Below are positions 1 to 5,167 of a DNA stretch of 5,942 nucleotides, piece by piece. The DNA is from Accumulibacter sp. (GTDB taxonomy: Bacteria; Pseudomonadota; Gammaproteobacteria; Burkholderiales; Rhodocyclaceae), in assembly GCA_003538495.1 (NCBI GenBank), contig DPSD01000607.1, positions 1 to 5,942 on the forward strand, in the 5' to 3' direction. Made by a program: the position numbers and the translations under genes. A model generated the notes under the pieces. It searched no databases. It was not told the DNA's origin and worked only from the letters and a program-made list of their open reading frames with translations. Numbering within the stretch: position 1 is the first letter of the stretch; every line of letters starts with the position of its first letter.

Positions 1-627
1 CAGGAAGTCGGAGTGCAGGTGCGTGTGTCCCTCGTCGTCAACATAGAATCGCGCGCTGGCTTCGAGGTCGGTCAGGCTACCGGGATCAGGCAAGTCGACG
101 TCGAAGCGCTTGCCGATCCAGGTGCGGATTTTCTTCGTCGGCGCGATCAGGTCCACCCAGATCGGCTTAACGTTCTGCAGATCTTCCGGGCCGCTGACCG
201 CGATCTGGCTCAGACGGCCGTCACGCAGTTCAAAAGCGGTGATCGTCGTCTTCTCGTTGCGGTAGTGGCTGTCGTCGATCAGTTCTTCGAGGACATCGTC
301 CGAGAGTATCGCCAGGATCGGGTCGGCGCCTTCCTTGACTTCATCCCAGACCACCAGGCGCTCATTGGGGTCCAGCGACTCGAGGATGTAGGCGACTTCC
401 TTGGGCGGCATCAGCTTGAGCTTCTGGCGAAGTTCCCGGCGATACTGCTGCCGAATCTCGATGCTGGCTTCATCGAGGTCAGCGGAGTCCTGTTCGCGGA
501 CCAGCGGTTCGACGAGCTCTTCGACGCGCTTCTGCAGCGAGAGCAGCGAACGCACCTCCGAGAGGTGAACGTCGGCGAGGCCCTGTTGCAGCGTTTCTGG
601 TGCAAGCCGCTTGTTTTCTTCGCTCAA
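1..627 (-). CDS. corA: CorA-family magnesium/cobalt transporter, N-terminal part with MgtE-like N domain (partial, continues past left edge)
   Basis: The 209 visible codons read from TTG at 627 down to base 1 without a stop. Residues about 1-65 are charged and helical. Residues about 66-125 (including LRQKLKLMPPKEVAYILESL and LVVWDEVKEG) resemble the helical MgtE intracellular N domain. Residues about 128-209 (TAFELRDGRLSQIAV, then VKPIWVDLIAPTKK and ARFYVDDEG) match the start of the cytoplasmic alpha/beta domain of CorA. The CorA transmembrane pair and GMN motif would lie beyond the left edge, so ion transport is inferred from the family. CorA proteins form pentameric inner-membrane Mg2+ (Co2+/Ni2+) channels; the MgtE_N plus CorA arrangement is known in betaproteobacteria. 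The TTG start is chosen because GGGAGG lies 7 bases upstream, an in-frame TAA lies further upstream, and no ATG or GTG lies between. The gene diverges from kup. It could be a Zn2+ exporter of the same superfamily, since specificity cannot be read from this part. Confidence 0.85.
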   Translation of the reverse strand, partial: MSEENKRLAPETLQQGLADVHLSEVRSLLSLQKRVEELVEPLVREQDSADLDEASIEIRQQYRRELRQKLKLMPPKEVAYILESLDPNERLVVWDEVKEGADPILAILSDDVLEELIDDSHYRNEKTTITAFELRDGRLSQIAVSGPEDLQNVKPIWVDLIAPTKKIRTWIGKRFDVDLPDPGSLTDLEASARFYVDDEGHTHLHSDFL

Positions 628-634
628 GGTGTCG

Positions 635-640
635 CCTCCC
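635..640 (-). promoter_or_regulatory. Ribosome binding site that fixes the TTG start of the CorA gene
   Basis: On the minus strand GGGAGG lies 7 bases before the TTG at 627-625. No in-frame ATG or GTG exists between the upstream in-frame TAA and this TTG, so the site decides the start. I see no convincing -35/-10 pair for this gene in the intergenic region. Confidence 0.7.
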
Positions 641-803
641 GAATGGTAGTTACCACACAAATAAGGGGCGCGAGTTTAACACTGTGGCGCCGACGATGGG
701 TGTTTATCGGGTTCCGTTTGTTACCCGTGAAACAGCTTGAAATCCTTTTCTGATCAATGGTGTGGAAGCGAATTCGAAATGCTTGTCCGGACGACTTTTG
801 TCC

Positions 804-832
804 TTGTTGCAGCGCCGCATTGGGCCTAGAAT
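804..832 (+). promoter_or_regulatory. Candidate sigma70-type promoter for kup
   Basis: TTGTTG (804-809) is followed after 17 bases by TAGAAT (827-832). The -10 matches TATAAT at five of six positions; the -35 matches TTGACA only in its first three bases. Transcription would begin near 839, leaving a leader of roughly 110 bases before the kup ATG. The site lies in the gap between divergent corA and kup and points toward kup. It was found by eye, and a GC-rich genome can hold chance matches. Confidence 0.45.
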
Positions 833-937
833 CGCGCCTTCGCTGCTGCTCTGCGGCAGTCGGGAAGGTGGCGGCGAGGGGCGGATCCGCTGTCGGGTCG
901 GGAACGATGAGCACGATGCGATGGCAACGCTGCTCAA

Positions 938-945
938 GGGGGGGG
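938..945 (+). repeat. G8 homopolymer tract in the kup ribosome binding site
   Basis: Eight consecutive G follow CTCAA and end two bases before the ATG at 948. The last G is also the first base of an in-frame GTG at 945. The tract is the only Shine-Dalgarno-like sequence for kup. Slippage here would change the purine run and its spacing. If translation instead began at the in-frame ATG at 921, slippage would shift the frame near the N terminus. Confidence 0.6.
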
Positions 946-947
946 TG

Positions 948-2852
948 ATGAGTGCAGAGAATGCGCCACACGGCGACAAGTCGGGCCTGGCGGCGACCGC
1001 GCTGGCGGCCATGGGAGTGGTCTTCGGTGACATCGGCACCAGTCCGCTGTACACCATGAAGGAAGTCTTCGGCGGTCATCATCCGCTGCCGATCGACGCC
1101 GACAGTGTTCTGGGCATCCTGTCGCTGGTGTTCTGGGCGCTGACCATTACCGTTTCGCTCAAGTACGTGCTGTTCATCACCCGCGCCGACAACAAGGGCG
1201 AGGGCGGCATCATGGCGCTGACCGCGCTGGCCTTGCGCACCGCGAATGCTTCGCCGCGCGTGCTCTGGATGATGTCGGCGCTGGGTATCTTCGGCGCCGC
1301 TCTCTTTTACGGCGACGCGGTGATCACGCCGGCGATGTCGGTCCTGGCGGCGGTCGAGGGGCTGAAAGTCGTCACCCCGCTGTTCGATTCCTATGTCCTG
1401 CCGATCACGATCACCATCCTGGTGGCGCTTTTCGTTTTTCAGCGGCACGGCACGGCGGCGGTCGGTGCGCTGTTCGGCCCGGTGATGCTGTTCTGGTTCG
1501 CCACCCTTGGGGCGCTCGGCCTGTGGCACGTGATCCAGCATCCTGCGGTGCTGCTGGCGATCAATCCCTGGTATGCGCTGAGCTTCATCTTCGAACATCA
1601 GGGACTGGCCTTTCTGGCGCTGGGTTCGGTGGTGCTGGCGATCACCGGTGGCGAAGCGCTGTACGCGGACATGGGTCATTTTGGCCGCAGGTCGATCAAG
1701 TGGGCCTGGTTTGCTTGCGTGTTTCCGCTGCTGTACCTCAACTACCTTGGGCAGGGCGCACTGCTTCTGGCCGACCCGACGGCGGTCGAGAATCCCTTCT
1801 TTCTGATGGTGCCGAGTGACGTGTTGCGGATACCGTTGGTCGTGTTGTCCACCATTGCCACGGTGATTGCCTCGCAGGCAGTGATTTCCGGCGCGTTTTC
1901 GCTGACCAGCCAGGCCATGCAGCTGGGCTACTGCCCGAGGATCCGGGTCAACTTCACCTCCGAGCGCGAAAAAGGCCAGATCTACGTCCCGAACATCAAC
2001 TGGCTGCTGCTCGGAGCGGTGATCATCGTCGTGCTCGGTTTTCGCTCGTCGTCGAATCTCGCTTCCGCCTACGGCATTGCGGTCACCCTGACGATGATGA
2101 TCGATACCATCCTCGCCTTCGTCGTCGTGCACGCGATGTGGAAGTGGAGTTGGCCGCGCGCCGCGTTGTTCCTGGTGTTCTTCGTGGCGGTGGACTTTGC
2201 CTTCTTTTCGGCCAACGTGATCAAGGTCCTCGACGGCGGCTGGTTCCCGCTGACCCTGGGCTTGTCGGTCTATCTCCTGCTGTCGACCTGGAAGCTCGGT
2301 CGCCGGCTGCTCTACGAAAAGCTGCAGCAGGATACGGTCCCGCTCGAAGCGTTCATTGCCAGTCTGACCACCGGCGGACCGCACCGCGTCGGTGGCACCG
2401 GGGTCTTCCTCACGGCCACCCCCGACGGGGTACCGCGGGCGCTGTTGCACAACCTCTATCACAACAAGGTCCTGCACGAGCGGGTGGTACTGATGCATGT
2501 CGACGTCGAAGACGTGCCGCGCATCGCCGAAAACGAGCGCGTACGGGTCGAAAAACTGACCGCAGGTTTCAACCGCGTGTTCGTCCGTTACGGCTTCAAG
2601 GACGAACCCGACGTGCCGCGAGCCATGGAACAATGCGCCGGGCACGGACTGGTCTTCGAGATGATGGAAACCTCGTTCTTCCTTGGTCGCGAGACGGTCG
2701 TCACGATGCCGATTTCCCGGCGCTCGCGGATGGCCCAGTGGCGGCAGGTGCTGTTTACCGGGATGTTCCGCAACGCCGATCCGGCGACCGCTTTCTTCAA
2801 GATTCCGCCCAACCGGGTGATCGAGCTCGGCGCGCAGGTCGAGCTGTCGTAG
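948..2852 (+). CDS. kup: Kup low-affinity potassium transport system protein (KUP/HAK/KT family)
   Basis: The gene encodes 634 aa, close to the usual length of bacterial Kup (622 aa in E. coli). Kup is an inner-membrane K+ uptake protein, a K+/H+ symporter of the APC-superfamily fold. The N terminus carries the hallmark GVVFGDIGTSPLYT (residues 23-36) in the first membrane helix. YGDAVITPAMSVLAAVEGL (121-139) and GGEALYADMGHFG (244-256) are further family signatures holding the conserved acidic residues D28, E137 and E246. Hydrophobic segments fit 12 helices between about residues 15 and 449. A soluble cytoplasmic domain (about 455-634) follows and ends in the typical KIPPNRVIELGAQVE. I chose ATG 948 because the G-rich ribosome binding site precedes it and the sequence becomes Kup-like within about 12 residues. 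In-frame starts at 921 (ATG), 945 (GTG) and 762 (ATG) would add N-terminal sequence unlike the family. The gene is divergent from corA and stands alone. Confidence 0.96.
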   Translation: MSAENAPHGDKSGLAATALAAMGVVFGDIGTSPLYTMKEVFGGHHPLPIDADSVLGILSLVFWALTITVSLKYVLFITRADNKGEGGIMALTALALRTANASPRVLWMMSALGIFGAALFYGDAVITPAMSVLAAVEGLKVVTPLFDSYVLPITITILVALFVFQRHGTAAVGALFGPVMLFWFATLGALGLWHVIQHPAVLLAINPWYALSFIFEHQGLAFLALGSVVLAITGGEALYADMGHFGRRSIKWAWFACVFPLLYLNYLGQGALLLADPTAVENPFFLMVPSDVLRIPLVVLSTIATVIASQAVISGAFSLTSQAMQLGYCPRIRVNFTSEREKGQIYVPNINWLLLGAVIIVVLGFRSSSNLASAYGIAVTLTMMIDTILAFVVVHAMWKWSWPRAALFLVFFVAVDFAFFSANVIKVLDGGWFPLTLGLSVYLLLSTWKLGRRLLYEKLQQDTVPLEAFIASLTTGGPHRVGGTGVFLTATPDGVPRALLHNLYHNKVLHERVVLMHVDVEDVPRIAENERVRVEKLTAGFNRVFVRYGFKDEPDVPRAMEQCAGHGLVFEMMETSFFLGRETVVTMPISRRSRMAQWRQVLFTGMFRNADPATAFFKIPPNRVIELGAQVELS

Positions 2853-2879
2853 CGCTTGCGTCTCAGGTCGCGATTGGGT

Positions 2880-2905
2880 AGCTTCCGGGAGGCGAGCCCG
2901 AAGCT
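2880..2905 (+). terminator. Hairpin downstream of kup, possible terminator or 3' end stabiliser
   Basis: AGCTTC-C-GGG pairs with CCC-GAAGCT around a 7-base loop (2890-2896), giving nine base pairs with one bulged C (2886). It begins 27 bases after the kup stop. No T tract follows, so it is not a classical intrinsic terminator. A second, weaker hairpin (GGCGC 2911-2915 with GCGCC 2925-2929) follows directly. Confidence 0.4.
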
Positions 2906-3016
2906 GTGAAGGCGCCAGGCAAGCGCGCCGAATGGCCGTCGCCGAGATCATTGGCGGCAGCTCGATCAGTCAACACCAGTCATGGCCAGTCCCGGCCTTC
3001 TTGATCCGAGGAAGAA

Positions 3017-4366
3017 ATGAGCTACCGACGCCGCCTTGCCACCCCGCTGACCCTGGGTTGTCTCGCCACTCTGGCCATGGCCGTGCTGGCCGATCAGCTG
3101 CCTTCGGCACCCGCCGAACTGGGTACCATTCGCCGCAACGAACGCGGGCAGCTGGAGGTGGTCCCGACGCCGGCAGACGCCCCGGCTGGCGCAGCCGGAA
3201 CGGCCGACGATCCGGCCGCAGCCAAGCGGGCGATGCAGACCAGGAGCCTGGAGAAGGAGACACCGGCGGCTGCGGCCAGCGGCAAGACCATCGTCGTCGG
3301 TCCGCAGGAGCAGATCCGGAGCATCCAGGAGGCGGCGCGTATCGCCCGCGACGGCGACACCGTCGAGATCCGGCCCGGCGAGTACAGGCAGCAAGCGGTG
3401 GTGTGGACGCAAGCCCGGCTGACGATCAGGGGTAGCGGCCAGCGTCCGCTTCTGATCGCCGACGGCGACAGCGCCGAGGGCAAGGCGCTGTGGGTGGTGC
3501 GCCATGCAGACATGCTGATCGAGAATATCGAGTTCCGCGGAGTGCGCGTGCCGGACGGCAATGGGGCCGGGATCCGCTTCGAGAATGGTCACTTGCGAGT
3601 CGTCCGCTGCGCCTTCTTCAACAACGAGACGGGCATCCTCGCCGGCAACGCCGCGGACGCGGTGCTCGAGGTCGAGGACAGCGAATTCGGCGAAGCGCCG
3701 ACGCACGCCGGTGCGCTGCACCACCTGCTTTACGCCGGCACGATCGCCAGGCTGAGCATCAAGGGCAGCCGCTTTCAGCAGGGTTTTCGCGGTCACCTGA
3801 TCAAGTCGCGTGCGCGGGAAAGCATGATCCTCTACAACATGCTCGTCGACGGGGTCGACGGCCGGGCTTCGTACGAACTCGAGTTCCCGAACGGCGGCGT
3901 CGCCTGGGTGATCGGCAACGTCATCGGCCAGAGTGACAAGACCGATAATCAGGATCTCGTGTCCTATGGCGCCGAAGGCCAGCGCTGGCCCGACAATGCG
4001 CTCTACCTGGCGCACAACACGCTGATCAACAATTGGTCCGGCGGTCGCTTCTTGCGGGTCTGGGCCGACAAGATGCCGCCGGGAAGCGAAGTCTGGGCAC
4101 TCAACAACCTGCTGGTCGGACAAGGTGTTTTCGTCCCGCAAGCGCCGGGCCGTTACGACGGCAACCGCTTGGTCGACCGGTCGGCGCTGATCGATGTTCA
4201 CCACCTGGGCTTCAGCTTGCCGAACAACTCCCCGCTGCGCGGCACGGCCAAATCACCCGGTTCCGTGCGCGAGCAGAGCCTGACCCCTGGCGCCGAATTC
4301 AAGCTGCCCGTCGGCATCCGCCCGCTGCCCGTCGGCAAGCCGCTGTCACCCGGTGCGCTGCAGTAG
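3017..4366 (+). CDS. Exported right-handed parallel beta-helix repeat protein, function unknown
   Basis: This 449-aa protein starts at ATG 3017, with GAGGA four bases upstream. It has a Sec-type signal peptide: RRR at residues 4-6, a hydrophobic stretch 7-22, and a likely cleavage after VLA (23-25). An Ala/Pro-rich stretch (about 50-90) resembles a flexible linker. From about residue 90, TIVVGPQEQIRSIQEAARIA and GDTVEIRPGEY open a pectate-lyase-like solenoid. The coils after it carry the recurring hydrophobic/Asn/Gly pattern: LIENIEFRGV, LRVVRCAFFNNETGIL, LSIKGSRFQQGFRGHLIKSR, YELEFPNGGVAWVIGNVIGQ and LYLAHNTLINN. From family memory, HLLYAG, GHLIKSRAR, YELEFPNGG and YGAEG look like conserved blocks of an uncharacterised proteobacterial beta-helix family. 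Such folds often bind or cleave polysaccharide, but I see no assignable catalytic set, so enzyme activity is speculative. A periplasmic or secreted location is inferred from the signal peptide. The gene lies 164 bases after kup with two hairpins between, and is probably transcribed separately. Confidence 0.88.
   Translation: MSYRRRLATPLTLGCLATLAMAVLADQLPSAPAELGTIRRNERGQLEVVPTPADAPAGAAGTADDPAAAKRAMQTRSLEKETPAAAASGKTIVVGPQEQIRSIQEAARIARDGDTVEIRPGEYRQQAVVWTQARLTIRGSGQRPLLIADGDSAEGKALWVVRHADMLIENIEFRGVRVPDGNGAGIRFENGHLRVVRCAFFNNETGILAGNAADAVLEVEDSEFGEAPTHAGALHHLLYAGTIARLSIKGSRFQQGFRGHLIKSRARESMILYNMLVDGVDGRASYELEFPNGGVAWVIGNVIGQSDKTDNQDLVSYGAEGQRWPDNALYLAHNTLINNWSGGRFLRVWADKMPPGSEVWALNNLLVGQGVFVPQAPGRYDGNRLVDRSALIDVHHLGFSLPNNSPLRGTAKSPGSVREQSLTPGAEFKLPVGIRPLPVGKPLSPGALQ
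4303..4337 (+). repeat. Short tandem repeat at the 3' end of the beta-helix gene
   Basis: The 14-base string GCTGCCCGTCGGCA occurs at 4303-4316 and again at 4324-4337, a period of 21 bases. It encodes two copies of LPVG seven residues apart, in LPVGIRP followed by LPVGKPL, near the C terminus (residues about 430-443). It looks like a small in-frame duplication in a Pro-rich tail outside the solenoid. Confidence 0.75.
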
Positions 4367-4395
4367 AGGCGCTGGCAAGGTTGGCGTCGGGCGCC

Positions 4396-4414
4396 CTCGA
4401 TCCGCTGGATCGGG
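4396..4414 (+). terminator. Inverted repeat after the beta-helix gene, possible terminator stem
   Basis: CGATCC (4398-4403) pairs perfectly with GGATCG (4407-4412) around a 3-base loop. A T-G and a C-G pair extend the stem to eight. It starts 30 bases after the stop codon. No T tract follows, so factor-independent termination is doubtful. Confidence 0.35.
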
Positions 4415-4431
4415 TGTCGCGCGCGGTGAGG

Positions 4432-4441
4432 GGCGTACGCC
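4432..4441. repeat. Perfect 10-base palindrome GGCGTACGCC
   Basis: The ten bases read identically on both strands. The palindrome sits between two larger inverted repeats in the gap between the beta-helix gene and the oppositely oriented methyltransferase relic. It could be a protein-binding half-site pair or simply part of a GC-rich palindromic cluster; nothing else supports a function. Confidence 0.4.
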
Positions 4442-4469
4442 AACACGACGCCGGAACGTTCGCGCCGGG

Positions 4470-4993
4470 CTACCCGCGTCGGCGCGGGTGCCGGTTGGTC
4501 CTGCGCGGTTGGCCGGCGCTGAGCAGCAGCGTTCCCTGGCGGCGGACGCGCCCGAGCGCTTCCAGCGTGGCGACGATCTGTGATAGGTGCTTTTTCCATG
4601 CCCGCTTACCGATCACGCGCGTGGCGAGGGCGGCTTCCGCCAGTGGCGCGGGCGCTGCCGCCAGCACGCTGGCGACGGCGGCGACCTGCTCGGGCAGCGC
4701 GGCCGGCCACGGCAGGCGCGGCATCACGCTTACCGGGACGCCAGCGCCGACTGGCTTGGCGTTGACGCCGGACGCTGACACTGCCACCAGACTCCGAGGA
4801 CGAAATGACCGCGCTTGTAGCAATCGATGCGGCCGCTCGACGAACTGCCGTCACCGTGGCGGAAGCTGGCGCGGCGCTCGAAGACGCAGGCGTTGTCGCG
4901 CGCCGGGTCGGGCGCGGGCACCTTGAGCAGCTGGCAGAGGTCGCTGACGACGAGCGGATAGTTCGCCAGTTCCGAACCGTCGGCGGATGGCCA
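4470..4993 (-). pseudogene. Remnant of a class I SAM-dependent DNA methyltransferase (restriction-modification type), internally deleted and frameshifted
   Basis: Two pieces survive in different frames. The N-terminal piece (4993 down to about 4796) reads WPSADGSELANYPLVVSDLC, then LLKVPAPDPARDNACVFERR, SFRHGDGSSSSGRID and CYKRGHFVL. This resembles the start of large class I DNA methyltransferases, where the corresponding stretch is typically FER..., GRIDLYKRG.FVLEAK; here Cys replaces the usual Leu before Tyr, and the frame hits a stop at 4730. The C-terminal piece (about 4724 down to the TAG at 4470) lies in another frame: LPWPAALPEQVAAVASVLAA, then RVIGKRAWKKHLSQIVATLE and ALGRVRRQGTLLLSAG. 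It resembles the small helical/winged-helix tail of the same proteins. The SAM-binding and NPPY-type catalytic motifs are absent, so several hundred residues are missing, with the joint between about 4796 and 4724. The N-terminal frame has no ATG, GTG or TTG between the TAG near 5092 and the conserved part. Assignment of the C-terminal piece is less certain than that of the N-terminal one. Confidence 0.62.
4471..4490. repeat. GC-rich inverted repeat overlapping the 3' end of the methyltransferase relic
   Basis: ACCCGCG (4472-4478) pairs perfectly with CGCGGGT (4483-4489) around the 4-base loop TCGG; a T-G wobble adds one pair. The structure is symmetric, so it could form in transcripts from either side of this convergent junction. 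No T tract is present. Confidence 0.45.
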
Positions 4994-5167
4994 GCGTGCG
5001 GCACGGAGCCGGCACGAACCGGCGCGGCCCGGCAGCCACCAGGCGAAGAGCCAGCGATCGTCAGCGACTTGTAAAACGGCAAGGCCCTGCTACGCTGGCC
5101 AGGCCAGGTGTGCGCGAACCGCTGCCGCTTGCCGCCCGATCTCAACCACGGACACGAACCGACCGCC
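4994..5167. other. Divergent gap between the methyltransferase relic and the acyl-CoA dehydrogenase gene
   Basis: No complete gene is visible. On the minus strand the reading frame of the relic stays open upstream as far as a TAG near 5092 (including ADDRWLFAWWLPG) but has no start codon. It may be the decayed 5' end of the relic or noncoding sequence. On the plus strand the gap holds the promoter candidate for the downstream gene. Confidence 0.4.
5069..5096 (+). promoter_or_regulatory. Candidate promoter for the acyl-CoA dehydrogenase gene
   Basis: TTGTAA (5069-5074, four of six matches to TTGACA) is followed after 16 bases by TACGCT (5091-5096, three of six matches to TATAAT). A TG one base before the -10 gives an extended -10 form. 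Transcription would begin near 5103, about 65 bases before the ATG. The match is moderate and was found by eye. Confidence 0.35.

Noticed and set aside
13..753. 246-codon open frame on the plus strand opposite the CorA gene
   Set aside because: The minus strand encodes recognisable MgtE-N and CorA sequence with a proper ribosome binding site. The plus-strand frame shows only biased composition and runs through the promoter region.
762..947. N-terminal extension of Kup from the ATG at 762
   Set aside because: The extra 62 residues would cross the promoter candidate at 804-832, are unlike Kup proteins, and lack a ribosome binding site; the family sequence begins after 948.
624..2951. Very long open frame (775 codons) on the minus strand opposite kup
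   Set aside because: It lies fully antisense to the clearly recognisable kup. Its product is dominated by Arg, Gln, His and Asp with no hydrophobic core or known motif, as expected for the complement of a GC-rich gene with biased third positions.
3047..3061. Possible lipoprotein signal around Cys15 (LTLGC) of the beta-helix protein
   Set aside because: The residues before Cys (T-L-G) do not fit the L-[AS]-[GA]-C lipobox, and the hydrophobic segment continues past the Cys to an ordinary VLA cleavage site.
2966..4204. 412-codon open frame on the minus strand opposite the beta-helix gene
   Set aside because: It is antisense to a gene with a signal peptide, ribosome binding site and family motifs. 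Its composition is that of a shadow frame and I recognise no domain.
4805..5074. 89-codon plus-strand open frame (starts MTALVAIDAAARR)
   Set aside because: It is antisense to the conserved N-terminal piece of the methyltransferase relic. Its start has only a modest AGGA-type site, and the product is not recognisable.
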